Notes: generated from the sequence alone by a model not told the origin. A DNA stretch of 64,000 nt from Desmodus rotundus (GCF_022682495.2 NC_071388.1:11127171-11191170); one strand, 5' to 3'. Counted from the stretch's first letter, positions 1-11,190 are shown. Numbers and translations are program-made.

Positions 1-27
1 AGTGTTCATTGGGTCATTTAATTTACT

Positions 28-954
28 TTAAGAAGAAAAAGTTCTGGTCCTCTTATTGATGAAATTCAGTCTGGAAACTCTATTCTCATTTTTAATTAGT
101 ATGAAAGGACAGATAGTTGGGTAACATGAAGAAATAAAGTTATTAACGTTCTCCAGTTGCCAAGTCCTCTTATTTCCAAATTGTAAATAAGCAGTAAGAA
201 AGCTGTTGGTCAAGTAAAAGAAGATAAAAGTGCAAACCAGCAGGAGAATGACATGCGTAGCTCTGTGTTCAGGAGAGATTCGTGAAGAGCAGACGCTGCT
301 GCGGATGTGTTGGGCTGTCTGGTGGTGCCTGTAAAGGACACTCACCATGTAGATGCTATTGCAGGCCATCAGGGAGAGAAAGAGGAAATCTTGAATGCAC
401 ACTGTACTGAGAAATGGTACTCCTACCTGGAGATCATAGCTATTGACCTTACAAAAAGGACTGTAGTACCCAGATAGAACATCAGTGGTATTCCTGTTGG
501 CCACAGTTTTTAAGATAATCACAGAATAGATGACCATGTTGATGATCCAGCAGAGAAATAAGGAGGGTTGAAGGAGTGAAGAGATTTTGTTCTTGAGCCA
601 GACGCATTTACAGCCACTGGCAGCAATGGTCACCGCCTGAAACGTGCTCTGGAGGGAGGTGGTGTACAGGGAAATACTCCGCGTAACTCTCTGAATGTAG
701 AGCACTGTTTTACACCCGGCGTCGCCTATCTCAGGCCTCATCCCAAAGGCATTAATTATATTTGGAAGCCCTCTGAACACGAGGGTCAGGGCGTTAGCCA
801 AAGTTAAGTGGGCAAGGATCCCATCAGTGGGCTTCTTCTTCCGGGGGACAGTGAGGGCGTACATGTATAAAGCAAAGAGCAAGGAGTTCCCCAGGAAACC
901 AACACCAGTTTGAATGGTGAGCAAGATCCCAAACAGGGCATCCTCAGAAATCAT
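28..954 (-). CDS. Vomeronasal type-1 receptor (V1R), copy 1, intact, 308 aa
   Basis: Seven-transmembrane class A-like pheromone/odorant receptor, expected in the plasma membrane of vomeronasal sensory neurons and signalling through Gi2 and Trpc2 (family knowledge). The exon is uninterrupted. Visible hallmarks: GN at the end of TM1 (residues 22-23), KKKP in loop 1, HLTLAN in TM2, Cys81 at the base of TM3, RVTR then TTSLQS in TM3, Cys168 in extracellular loop 2, an N-glycosylation sequon NTT at 155-157, YRHH and QHIRSS after TM5, SPEHRATH before TM6, and CYPTICPF in TM7. The start is the Met shared by all four copies (A at -3); an in-frame GTG 42 nt upstream is not credible. Compared with copy 2 I count 19 amino-acid differences, six of them at residues 160-180. 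It lies in inverted orientation, divergent from copy 2. Family assignment is firm; the individual ortholog is unknown, so no symbol is given. Confidence 0.95.
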   Translation of the reverse strand: MISEDALFGILLTIQTGVGFLGNSLLFALYMYALTVPRKKKPTDGILAHLTLANALTLVFRGLPNIINAFGMRPEIGDAGCKTVLYIQRVTRSISLYTTSLQSTFQAVTIAASGCKCVWLKNKISSLLQPSLFLCWIINMVIYSVIILKTVANRNTTDVLSGYYSPFCKVNSYDLQVGVPFLSTVCIQDFLFLSLMACNSIYMVSVLYRHHQTAQHIRSSVCSSRISPEHRATHVILLLVCTFIFFYLTNSFLTAYLQFGNKRTWQLENVNNFISSCYPTICPFILIKNENRVSRLNFINKRTRTFSS

Positions 955-999
955 GGTGCATCGGTCTCTCTTAGATCTTCCAGCCAAGGCCGGCACATC

Positions 1000-1013
1000 C
1001 TAGAGACAAATAA
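1000..1013 (-). other. Predicted splice acceptor of V1R copy 1 coding exon
   Basis: A pyrimidine-rich run ending in CTAG lies on the minus strand, with the AG at 1001-1000. The exon would begin at 999, 45 nt before the start codon at 954. The same site and spacing occur in all four receptor copies. V1R genes commonly have one or more non-coding 5' exons spliced to a single coding exon, so this is a sensible acceptor, but splicing is not shown by sequence alone. Confidence 0.55.
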
Positions 1014-1219
1014 TTGACTGTAAATGTACACATTGATAGCAATTAAACCTGAGAAATAGTTTGTCAGGTTTCAGGGATGTATAAATGTAAAGGGAGTGTA
1101 ATCAAGCCCTATGGAGAAGAAAGTTATTTGCCAGAAACTAACTTTAAATTCATGTATGCAGAATGGATTAAGGGATGGAAGAGAATTTAGTCTGTAATAT
1201 AAGACTTGTTTGAAAAATA

Positions 1220-1409
1220 CTTTTTTATTTTAGAGAGTGGAAGGGAGGGAGAAAGAGAGGGAAAGAAACATCAGTGTGCGGTTGAGTCTCATGCACCCCT
1301 TCTTGGGGACCTGGCCTGAAACCCAGGCATGTGCCCTGACTAGGAATCAAACCGGTGACCCTTTGGTTTGCAGGCCAATGCTCAGTCCACTGAACCACAC
1401 CAGCCAGGA
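1220..1409 (-). mobile_element. VES-type tRNA-derived SINE (bat), minus strand
   Basis: The reverse complement starts with a CCTGGCTGGTGTGG head, has the tRNA-like AACCAAAGGGTCACC stretch, a B-box-like GGTTTGATTCC, the GTCAGGGCACATGCCTGGG segment and a CT-rich then A-rich tail. This is the bat-specific VES SINE pattern. It is the inverted counterpart of the SINE at 15571-15770, so it was present before the duplication. Confidence 0.85.
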
Positions 1410-2799
1410 CTAAAGATACTACATAGAAGCATTAAAAAAGTAAATAAGGAAGGAAAAAGAACAACAATTATTCTTCTGAATATATGATACAGTAGCAAAA
1501 GCCTGAGAGACAGTAACTAGCAGGATGAAGGACAGATACATGTCCCAGAAGCAGAAAAATAGAACAATGAAGAAAACGACATATAATTATTGGTAAGGAA
1601 AAGGGGTACGTGTACTTAAAGAAGTAAAACACTGTCAAGTATTTAAATTAGGCCCTGAAAACAGGTGAATAAACACCGAACAGAATGTGCAGCCCAGAAA
1701 GAGAAGCAAGGGCTGGACACAGCTGAGTGTTGGGACGAGCCCTTAGGTGGTGAAGGGCCACAGAGGGCTGGTCAGAGAGAGCGCCCAGGGCAGACCAGGG
1801 AACCAACTCCTACTGCATCGCAGTCTCTAGTCCAGTATGTGTGAGGGACATAATAAACTAACAAAAAATGTCTCAGTCTATGTTGGGAGACTCTTTGAAA
1901 TCCATGTAAGGAAGAAAAATGAGAATAACCATGAAGACAAAGAAGATATTTAAAAAGGAGGAAACTTTAAAAAATGGGAAATTAATCAGTAAAAAAAGGA
2001 AAGAAACAATGAACAAGAAATTCTTAAAGCTGGTATTTATAAAAAGCCTGGTTGTACATAAGAACTGAACACAAAGAAGAAAGCTGAAACAGAGGGGAAC
2101 ACGGCTGTAAGACTGAGTTCACATTTGGAAAGACGAGAATAAAACAGGGAGCAGAAATTCTGGAAAACACTTACTATCTCCTTGCTACCCAGGGCCACCA
2201 ATCACAGCAGCATCCTTACCACAGCTGGTCTCCGCAGGCCCCGTGCAGGTGGGTGGCTCTCAGCTGTGCTGAACAGCAATGGCAGGAATCGGGGTTATGA
2301 GGAGGGGCTGAGTGACTTCATCTCCCTCTTGGCACCAGCCACTTTGTTATACAAGCTGGAAATTGCCTGTGTACAGGGACTCAGCCTGGCATGTCCACAG
2401 GCACCTGAGCTGCTGTCCCAGGTGCAATGTGTCCCCTGTTAAGTTATTAGGATCATCAAGTACACCTGTGCAATGTCCTCCTGAGCCAACACATGGCCTC
2501 TGGGTTGAACTAAGTGCTAAATTATTCCTGAGGGTCCCAGAGCCCTGATGGGAAGCTCATCAGAAGTTTGTGCTCCCCACTAACAGTGACAATTTCCAGT
2601 GTGACACCGGCCACAGGGCAGAAGCCCAGAGCTGGGTGCTGACAGGCTGCCTAGGGCTGAATTGCAAAGTTTCTGAGACATTCACACAAAACAGGCATAT
2701 TGCATTGTCTCCTTCCGTGACCAAAGGTGAGGTTTTACTTGAATTCCCAATACATATTCAATGATGTCACTTCAATAACGTTAAACACAGGAATAATTA
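1410..2799. other. Upstream flank of V1R copy 1 (no gene seen)
   Basis: About 1.4 kb, AT-rich near 1420-2160 and more mixed from 2170 to 2760. It is the inverted copy of 14196-15570. I see no coding exon; short ORFs near 2182-2548 and 2570-2764 look random, lack known motifs and shift between copies. By position it should hold the receptor promoter and any 5' non-coding exon, but I cannot place a TSS. Confidence 0.5.
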
Positions 2800-4165
2800 C
2801 CATTTTTTAAAATGCAAGCTTTCATTTTGAGATAATGGTACATTCACAGAGAAACATAACAGTAGTGCAGAGAAGTCCCTCTCTCCCGTCCTCCCGCTCC
2901 CCCTGTGGGGCATCTTCCATAAGCACAGTCCCGGTTGAGTGTGGTGACATGCAACACGTGCAGCTGTAGTCTCACGTCCTGTCACCATGGTGCATGCGCA
3001 GGGAACCGTTGCCTCCATCCCAACTCGGGATTCTTCCATTCACACGGAGGCGTCCCTTGTGCTGCCTCTTCAGGCACATGTCCTCCCACTGCCTCGGCTC
3101 TCTGCTCTCTGTGGTGTTGCTTTCCCAAGCAGGTTATGTAGTCTTGTAGTTATGCAGCTTATAGTCTCCTGGAGCAGCTTTTATCGCTGGGCATTTGTCT
3201 CTGATCTCTCCCATCATTCCATGTGCAAATAACCTGATCACACTTACTGTCCAGTGAGATCTCACAGGGATGCAGCACACTTTGCCTGCCATTCCCGCTG
3301 AGGCACGTTAGGACTGTCTGGCAGTTTGGGTGGTTAGAAATAGACATCAGTGTGTCTGTTACAGGAAGTACTGTGTTCAGGATTTGGGGAAAACCTAAGT
3401 TCTCATCTCTGTGAGATAAATGCCCGGGAGTACAACGATGGATTGTATGATATGTGTACATTCCATTTTTACAAAACTGAGACCGGTTGCCCAGAGTGGC
3501 TATGTCTCTTCACATTTCTACCAGCAATGTGTGGAGAGATCCATTTTCTCTCCATCCTCTCCCACGTTTGGAGTTGTCATTATCTCTGTTCAACTGTGAA
3601 AATAACGCATCATATGAAATTCACCATCTTAAGTGTAAGTCCATAGTTCAGTGGGGTTTCCATCATTCACCTTGTTGTGCAAGCAGCTTCGAAACCTTCT
3701 CATCTTGTAAATCGAAAACTCTACACCCATTAAATGAAAACCCTGTCCCCTTTCCCCCAAGCATGGGTGACCACCATTCTACACTTGTTGCTGTGAAAGG
3801 TACTACTTGAGATTCCCCGTATAAGTGGACTCATGCAGTATTTGTCCCTTTGTGACTGGGTGATTGCAGTCGGCTTAATATCCACACTGTAACACAGGCT
3901 GGGATTGCTTTCCATGTTAAGGCTGCTCCGTTGTATGTATGTACCGCATGTGGTTTCTTCATTCATCCATCTACGGACACAAGTTTCCCACTCCTTGGCT
4001 GTTATGCATTGTGCTGCTATGACGCCATTGTGCAAACATCTCTTCAAGTGCTGCTTTCAGTTCCTCCAAAATGACCTAAAAGTGAAGTTGTTGAATCATA
4101 TGGTAGTTCCCGTTTTAATTTGGGGGGAATGATTACACTCTCCCATGGTGGTTTTAACATGTCAT
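2800..4165 (-). mobile_element. Two adjacent L1M-type LINE 3' relics, minus strand (U1 left inner arm)
   Basis: Read on the minus strand, this resembles two consecutive L1M 3' untranslated segments. One (about 4165-3440) has the motif ACCATATGATTCAGC and the TGAATGAAGAAACCACATG-like stretch followed by CACTTA and ATGGGTGTAGAG. The next (about 3440-2800) has GGGCATTTATCTCACAGAGA. Both are old and fragmentary with no ORF. The block is the inverted partner of 12745-14195. Confidence 0.7.
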
Positions 4166-6010
4166 GGTCCCTCAGTTTATGGCCTCAGTGCACAGCCAAC
4201 ACTCTCCGACCAGGGAGGCTCCTCCTCCAAAGGCGCCAGGTCCCAACACAAGATGCCCTTGCTGAGTAAGAGCGTTGGGTCGCTGCACATAAACCGGGGT
4301 TTTAGATACACGGAAGGCATAAGAACAGGCGTTAATCCAACCATAAAACAAAGCCTGCATCCTGGTTCATTTAGGGAGACTGCACCCTTAATTATCTCAT
4401 TTTTACTAAGTTTCCCTTGTTATAAAGTGTAAAGGGGCTCCATTGCATAATCACAGTATCCTGGTTTTCTTCTTCAAGATCTCCACAGAGAAGCAACTCT
4501 GGCTGTGACAACATCGCGATATTATGAAATCAGCATTTGAGCTCTAGCGATTCTAAGAGAGAAGGTACCAGGGAATCAGGAAGCAGAATGTTTAAAAGCA
4601 CGTTTTGAGGAAGGTCAGCAGGGACTCAGAGACCACCCCATCAGGGCCCATCACATTAAAGGTAAAGACTGAGTCCACGCCACGGGGCTCACGTGATCAG
4701 TGAAGGGCACTGCCCCCCTGACCTGTACTTCCTGTCCTCTCTCCTTTGCCCTGATGGGGGCATGCCTGTCCAGATTTGGGGGCATTAGCCCTTTGTCCAT
4801 CTAGGGAGGGCAGGAAGGTGGAGCAAGGAGAAGGGGGACCAACTGCTTGGGAAGCAGTTGTTGAGTCTCTGTGGAATCCATATGACTTTCTGCCATGTTT
4901 GGGGTTTCCAGCTGCATCCTTGCAGGGGCAGCAGGGCCACTCCTGGTCTTGGGCAGATGAGGCCCCTTTCTAGCCAGCCTTCATCTCCTCAGCCCTCCCC
5001 ATACTCCTCCCACTGTGGGTAGGACTTCATGACATGGATTTGGAAACAGGGTCCTCCCTGTTTTGAGGTTTGCCACAGCTAGAGCAGCCTGGTTCCAAGG
5101 CAGCTCAGGACTCAGGCAAACCGACTCCATTTTTGTCCTCCACTCTCTCATTTCCTCCAACACGTTACATAAGACATTAAATACTTAGACGCTTGTTGTG
5201 GTTTCTGGAGAATCTAGAGTCACTAATGTATTACAGTGTTTTCAATGTCCATTATGTACACTAGCCTGTTAACAAAAATAAAAGCACTTCCTGTTCCACA
5301 TTCCTAGGCCTAGAAGTGATCAGTTTTCGATCCTGAGTCAGGGCCCAGAGATGCCAAGGCCCCATGGGCTGAAGGCCCCCAGCAGGTGTGCACTCAGCCC
5401 AGCCTCTCTGACCGGGCCATGTCCCCTCCACAGTTCTTAACGTCACCCTGACAGACATATGAGTCTGTGCATGAGTGGGGTGGCCCCTCTGGGTGGGCAG
5501 ACATTCCTGAATATAATACTTCAGATGTTATGTGGAGGGGACACTTCTTGGACCAAGTCCTTGGTCCAGAAATTGTAGGGTCTTCATGTGGCCTGAAGCA
5601 TCTGTGCAGGGACTGGGAGAGGACCACAGGCGGAAATTGAGAATCAATTTCCAAGGAGACTCCTCCCCAGCACTCCTGACCATCCTATGGGTCCTTTCGT
5701 CCCTTCCTCAGGGAGGCAGTCACTGGGAGCCTGGCCCGCACTACCAGGCACAACAAGGAGCCCGGATATCGGAGAATGAGACTTGGTCTGAGAAATTTAC
5801 AGAAGCTCTCGAAATACTAATTCAAATTCCATCTGGCGTGAAGATATGTCAAATGCCATGAGGGAAGCCAGATACCAAAGAGCAAATACCCCATGACAGC
5901 ATTTATAGGAAATGTCCAGAACAGGCAAACTCAGAGCCTGAAGGCAGATGGGCAGCTGGCAGGGGGCGGGATGGAAGACTGCTAACGAGCAAGGGGTTCC
6001 ATCTGAGGAG

Positions 6011-6150
6011 GTGAAAAAGTCCTGGAACTAGGCAGGGTGATGGTTACACAACATGGTGAATGTACTTGAAGCCACTGGTTGGCACTCGTTAAAATGTTTA
6101 AGATAGTAAAATTTATGTTCAGTGCAATTTACCACAGTGAAAAAAACCCC
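6011..6150 (+). mobile_element. L1M 3' end fragment (U1)
   Basis: The run GTCCTGGAACTAGGCAGGG, then GGTTACACAACATGGTGAAT, then a TTTACCACAGTGAAAAAAA end, matches the 3' tail pattern of L1M elements in the plus orientation. It is about 140 bp, with no coding content. Confidence 0.7.
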
Positions 6151-8400
6151 GGCATGACACTTCTCGGAAGGGGCGTGGGTACCCCAGGACCAAGCTCACT
6201 GGAAGTTGTTCCAGGCAGTGGAGTCGGAAGTCACTGTGGAATTAGAAAGATCTGTAGAGGGGAGTTAGGATGCTCACTCCAATGTTGTGAGTATTGTACC
6301 TATTTTAAGTGAAAATATCAACATCTATCAATTTGCTAAAATGCTGGGGCCCATCCGGTCTTCTTCTGTTCTATTGCGTAACACACGCCCACGGGGGACT
6401 GTGGGACAATCACAGCCCAGACCTGGAAGTTTTCTCCCATGTTCGACACTAACACCTCATCAGAAGCAAGTTTTTTTCCCAAGCGGACTCCATTGACTAA
6501 AGCACTCAGCACAGTTTTCTTAGAAACTGTGCTGTCGGCTCACTACAAATACAAGAAGAGCTGACATTAAAGGTTCTGGGCACTTTTTGGTAATGATTCT
6601 TGGTTAGCACACAGGTCCCATGGCAAGAGCAAACCTGAGTGGGGGGCACCCTGAGACCTACAGACCGCGGGGGCTGGGGCTCTGCAGAGGGACCAAAAAC
6701 ACCAGCTGACAGGGGAGCAGAGTTCACTGGTTGCAGGTCAGTTGAGAGTCCTCTAGGGGAATAACATCTTTCTTATTTGTGAAAGCTTTACACTCCTGTT
6801 CTCAGAATCATCCCAACGGATTGTTGTATTTGACCCTCAGGCACCCTGGGACCAGGTACCACTATTGCCATTGTCCTCTGAGTGAGGCTGTGTGGCAAGA
6901 GGCTTGCTCCATGCTCCTTGCCACCCCCTCACAAGTCCTGGCCCTTTGCCCCACCCCACTCAGTGGCTCATTGAAGACCCTGCATGGGATCCTGCTGGCC
7001 AAGGCCAGGGCAAGCCTGCTGGGACAGGGTTGCCTGCTGAGCAGGCTCCAGAGCCTTGGGGAATGGTGCTGAACTATTGAGCCCCACCCCTGCCCCTTGG
7101 CCCAGTGGTTGTCTCCAGAAACTGGGTCTCAGCTCATGGGGGAATCCCTGAGGCTCCGGCTCAAGCCAGCTTCCCTCAGGTCCGCCTCTCTCAGCGTCAT
7201 ACATGGAGCCACAAAGTTGGACCTTGTGACTGCTCTGTTTGGGTTGCTACCAATCTTAGTGCGTGTTCCGTCCCTGTTTTGCAGGGATGTGGACGATTTT
7301 GCCTTACACTTGAAGGAATGGGGTGCTGGAAGATGTGCCTCACCTGGAAGGACTTGGGGTAGATCGTTTGTCAAATCTGCATGAGCTCCTTGAAAGCAGA
7401 GCCCTGGGGAGGCGTGTGGAGCAGGAAGGGGGGCCTGCACCCGGGCCCAGTACAATCTTTTCAGGGCTTCTGCCACCAGGTTTTAGCAACGTGGTGTTGC
7501 TGACAGGTTGATGGGAACCTGCTTGGTCTGCCCTTTGATTTGGATGATGGCTGACAACCTCAGGCCTGAGCGGGGCAGAGCCACCACTCACTAAGCGTGT
7601 GGTCCTCACCTGAGAAATGCTGAGTCACCCCAGCTCAGTAGCTACAGATTTCAATTCTGGGGCACAGAGAGCTGGGGAAGCGGTGTGGTCAGGGTGGGAG
7701 GCGCCTCTGTTAGTGGGATTCCCTGGGAGGTGGGTTCTCCAGGTGAAGACTGCACCTGCCCAAAGTGCCCAGCCCGGGAAACCTGCTGACCTCCCAGACT
7801 GCTCCTCACTCCATCCTGCCCCTGTCCCTGGACCCCTGTTCATGGCTGCCACCCACCCCCTGTTCTTTGTGATCACCAGAGTTTGAAACCTTTCAGGTCC
7901 TTCCATTGATGCTGTGTGTGTGTGTGTTTGAACACGTCTGTGCAAAGATGAGTGCTGTGGTGTATTCTGACAAACGTCCGTTCAGGAATTCACTGCAGCA
8001 CGAGAGAACTGGGTGAATCTGGCTCGATTCTCCTACCCTCTGGCAGCAAGATCAGGCCTGGGAACTGGGGCAGGTCACCTTTGGGCTCACAGGCCACGCC
8101 CCTTTGTTCCAGTCATTCACTTTCTCTACAGGAAGTGTCTCTTCTCCCTCAAGGCTGAAAAAACTGTCACATGGTTTGTTTTTCTACACTCTAAGTTTTT
8201 TGTTAAATTGACTTGTTTCTTTTGTCATGGAGCATTTGAGTGGGATGAACGCAACTTTTCACAGAATGTGAGGGACTGGATTTTGGAAGTGTGTCTTTAT
8301 CCACCATGATGCTAAACTCTCCTTAGCCACTGTCCCCCTGCCCCTCTCACCCAGCACTCCATAAAAACACTCACAAACCAGGGACAAGGGAACTTTCTCA

Positions 8401-9337
8401 AAGTGATCAAGGGCATCTTCAGAACACCCACAGCTAATATCCACTCGGAAAGAATGGGTGCTTCTCCCAAGGTCAGAGAGCAGCCAGGAATGTCCAGTCT
8501 TGCCCTTCCTCTCAGCGCCATACCAGAGGTGCTAAGTGGAGCGATAGGGCAAGAAAGGTCAATGAAGGAGGACAGATTGCAAAGGGAGCAGAAAAACTCC
8601 CTACTGATGGATGACATGATCTATACATAGAAAATCTTAAGGAAACAGCTACAAATAATTGGAACTAATAAATAAGTTTGGCATGGTTGCAGAAAAAAAA
8701 ATACATTGCAAAAAATCAATTGTATTTGTCTATATTTGTACTCTGAAATGTATCGTCCACCAAAAAATATTTGTGTCGAATCTCTAACCATCCGCCTGCC
8801 AGGTAGAGAGGTCTCAGCAGGAATAGAACTCTGCTGGGGCCTTGATCTCAGACTGTGCAGCCTCCACAACTGGGAGAAAATACGTTTCCATTTTTTAAGC
8901 CACCCGTCGGTCTACTGTATTTTGTTATAACAGCTCGAGCTGCCTAACACAACGTGTATAAAAGAATTAGGAAGTAAATTTAAGAAAGCAAATTTATTAA
9001 AGCTAACATCAAAGAGAATAAAATACTGAGGAATGTTTTCTAAAGAACCATAAAAGTTACACTCCCAAAACCACAACCATTGAGAGACCTGAGAGATGCA
9101 GCTGGGTGGAGAGACACCTGTGTTCGCATGTCAGGCTGCTTACCATTGCTGGATGGGGACATGCCCCCACATGACGGGCAGGCTCAATAGGACCGCTCCT
9201 GGAATCCCAAAATGCTTCTATGTACAAAGTGGCAACCCGATTCTAAAATGTATATGAAATTGCAAGAGACTTAGAATGGCCCAAAGAAATCATGAAGAAG
9301 AAGAATGAGGTAGAAAGAATCTACTTCTTAACACAAA
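8401..9337 (+). mobile_element. L1 ORF2 relic, reverse transcriptase to C-terminal region, split by an LTR (U1)
   Basis: Frame 8403-8630 reads like the L1 ORF2 polymerase region: a Tyr/Phe-to-Thr-Ala-like segment, then LPLSAIPEVL...IGQE, then an MDDMIYT motif in the position of the catalytic (F/Y)ADD, ending in a stop. Homology resumes after the inserted LTR at 8957 with an AATAAAATACTGAGGAAT stretch and continues to AAGAAGAAGAATGAGG near 9300. Multiple stops and frameshifts make it a dead relic. It exists in all units, so it predates the array. Confidence 0.75.
8742..8956 (+). mobile_element. MLT1-like (ERVL-MaLR) LTR fragment inside the L1 relic (U1)
   Basis: The piece starts with a diverged GAAATGTATCGTCCACC and ends with the MaLR-type terminus: CAGCCTCCA...GGGAGAAAA, TTTAAGCCACCCG, then TTTGTTATAACAGCTCGAG. 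Only the LTR-like end is present, with no internal retroviral genes. The L1 ORF2 match stops at its left edge and resumes at its right edge. The family call rests on the 3' terminal pattern; a related LTR class is possible. Confidence 0.55.
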
Positions 9338-9955
9338 GAGTATGGTGCTGTCCCACGCCTCATCTGCAGGCTCGATTTCCACATCTCAGTTACCCATGGC
9401 CACCCTGGTGGAAAAGAATACATGGAAAATTCCAGAAATAAACAACTTACAAGTTTTCAATTGCATGCCGTTCTTCATAACATGACGGAATCTTGTGCTG
9501 GTCCACTCTGTCCCTCCTGGGTCAAGTGTAGCTGCGCTGTCTACTCCACCTGCACCTGAGTCCCTCAGGAGCCGTCCGATGGGCAGATGGACTGCAGCAC
9601 GGCACAGCTGTGTCCCCCTGGCCCTTCCGGAAGCCGAACGCTATGTGACAAAGCCTGCCCCTCATGCCGTCTCATCCCACAGGCCCTGCACCTCCTCACG
9701 TCATCACGTAAGGAAGGGGGAGCACAGCACAACGAGATATTTGGAGATAAAGAGAAACCACATTCACAGAACTTTTACTGCAGTAATTACTGTAATTGTT
9801 CTATTATATTCTCAGTTATTGTTGTTGACCTCTTATTGTGCCTAGTCATCAGTTAAAGTTTACCATAGGTGTGTATGTATAGGGAAGAACAGGATGTATA
9901 GGGTGTCGTACTAGGCATGGTTTCAGGTCTTGGAACACATTCCCTGTGGGCCTTA
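9338..9955 (+). mobile_element. Tigger-like (TcMar) DNA transposon remnant, internally deleted (U1)
   Basis: The left part has TCAGTTACCCATGGCCACC, GAAAATTCCAGAAATAAAC and AAGTTTTCAATTGCATGCCG. The right part has TACTGTAATTGTTCTATTAT, CTTATTGTGCCTAGTCATC, AGGTGTGTATGTATAGGGAA and GGTTTCAGGTCTTGGAAC. Together they match the two ends of Tigger-type non-autonomous elements with the transposase-coding middle missing. The right terminus lacks a short CATCCACC piece that survives only in unit 4. Confidence 0.7.
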
Positions 9956-9964
9956 TGTTTGCCA

Positions 9965-10570
9965 CCTGTGAAGCAGAACAACAGGAGGAAAAAAGCATCC
10001 AAAAAATAAGGATACTGTAAACCGCCTCTGGGAAACTAAGAGACCCAATATTCGCATCATACGTGTACCAGAAGGAGAAGAGAAAGAGCAAGAAATTGGG
10101 AATCTATTTGAAAAAAACAGTGAAAGAAATCTTCCCTAATTTGGTGAAGGAAATGGACATGCAAGTCCAGGAAGCACAGAGAGTCCCACCTATGATGGAT
10201 GCACAGAGGCCCACTCCAAGACACATCATAATTAAAAGGCCAAAGGTTAAGGGTAAAGAGGGACTCTGAAAAGCAAGAGAAAAGAAGTTAGTTACCAGCA
10301 GGTTGTCAGATGAGTGGGGGAGGGGGGAGAACAGGTAAAGAGATGAGGAGATTAACAAGTACAAATAGGTAGTTAGAGAATAGCCATGGGGATGTAAAAT
10401 ACAATATAGGAAATGGAGTAGCCAAAGAACTTACATGCATAACCCATGGACATGAACAATGGTGGGCGAATTGCTGGATGGTGTGGGGGGTGCTGGAAGG
10501 AGGGAGGCAAAGGAGAGAAAGTTGGTATAACTGTAATAGCATAATCAATAAGATATAATTAAAACTATAA
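9965..10570 (+). mobile_element. HAL1/L1 ORF1 fragment with 3' end (U1)
   Basis: Broken ORF1 frames read NIRIIRVPEGEEKEQEIGNL and then ENFPNLVKEMDM-like and EAQRVPP...TPRHIIIKRPKVKG, which is the L1 ORF1p RRM region. The frame then falls directly into a purine-rich 3' UTR ending in TAACTGTAATAGCATAATC and an A-rich tail. No ORF2 lies between, so this is a HAL1-type (half-L1) element or an internally deleted L1. It is 5' truncated. Confidence 0.7.
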
Positions 10571-10654
10571 AATCCACCAGTGGGATGACTGTTGAAATTG
10601 AGTACAGCCAGAGGATTAGAGGACAGTCCAATATCAAGGTGAGCATCCTGGCTT

Positions 10655-11088
10655 TTATGGATGCCCTGTGATTATGCAGGGAAAACACCTTGTTTGTGGA
10701 AAATACACACTAAAACATTCAGAGATGAAGAGGTGTCAGGAAAGCAATTTTCTCACAAACCTATGTCTGCATTTTCTCTGGGATTGTTTCAAAAGTATAA
10801 GAAAAATTGACTTTATAGCTTCCCACTGAGAAAAGACCAGGCCTATCGGGTTTCACTTGGTTAATTCTATCAAGAACTTAGGGAATGGTTAAAGTCAGTA
10901 CCGTGCAAACTCTTTGAGGAAATAGAGGAGGGAATACTTCCCAAACCATTTTATGAGCTCAGCATCACTCCTACTAGACAAGGATGTGGAAGCATAGCAA
11001 CCCACAGACCAGGGTCCCTCATGGACTCGGGTGCAAAAATCCTCAACAAAATATTAGCAAATCGAAGCAGCAACATGTAATAGAATAG
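10655..11088 (+). mobile_element. L1 fragments: 3' UTR-like piece then ORF2 piece (U1)
   Basis: 10655-10800 resembles an L1M 3' segment (GGAAAATACACACTAAAACA). From 10829 the sequence follows L1 ORF2 (finger/palm start of the RT): AAGACCAGGCCTATCGGG, GAGGGAATACTTCCCAAACC, TTTTATGAGCTCAGCATCAC, AAAAATCCTCAACAAAATAT and AGCAAATCGAAGCAGCAACA. There is no open frame. The block is almost invariant between units. Confidence 0.65.
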
Positions 11089-11100
11089 TAGGTCGCCAGT

Positions 11101-11190
11101 GTCTTGTGATGTGACCTTGGCATTTTACTTAACTGCTCTGAACCCCTCTCTGGTCTTACACCCTTCCTGAGGACAGGGCCTGGGACGTCG
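11101..11190 (+). mobile_element. MIR-like SINE fragment (U1)
   Basis: TGTGACCTTGGCATTTTACT, TAACTGCTCTGAACCCCTCT and ACAGGGCCTGGGACG follow the MIR core order (a TGACCTTGGGCAAGTCACTT-like block to a GTGCCTGGCA-like block) with a deletion. It is short and diverged. Confidence 0.5.

Larger units (their letters stand above)
1..4165. repeat. Left arm of a large inverted repeat (palindrome) containing V1R copy 1
   Basis: Read on the minus strand, this segment matches 12745-16990 on the plus strand: receptor 3' end, receptor exon, splice acceptor, VES SINE, about 1.4 kb of upstream DNA and the two L1M relics, in the same order. The first bases of the window are the reverse complement of the sequence just after the stop codon of receptor 2, so the arm continues to the left of the window. 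The spacer between the arms is about 8.6 kb (4166-12744). The three later units repeat only the inner 1.4 kb of this inversion, because their left side is a HAL1 plus CT tract rather than an inverted receptor. Arm identity looks roughly mid-90s percent by eye. Confidence 0.9.

Noticed and set aside
28..954. Taste receptor type 2 or trace-amine receptor as an alternative identity
   Set aside because: The TTSLQS.FQAVTI, RHH..AQHIRSS and SPEHRATH motifs with PTICPF in TM7 are V1R signatures; no DRY-type TAAR motif or T2R LxxSL pattern is seen.
2182..2764. Short plus-strand ORFs upstream of receptor copy 1
   Set aside because: Overlapping random frames; the equivalents in other units shift start and length, with no conserved protein pattern.
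6780..6900. Possible MIR or L2 piece (AGGTACCACTATTGCCATTG)
   Set aside because: Only a short stretch resembles the consensus; too weak to list as a feature.
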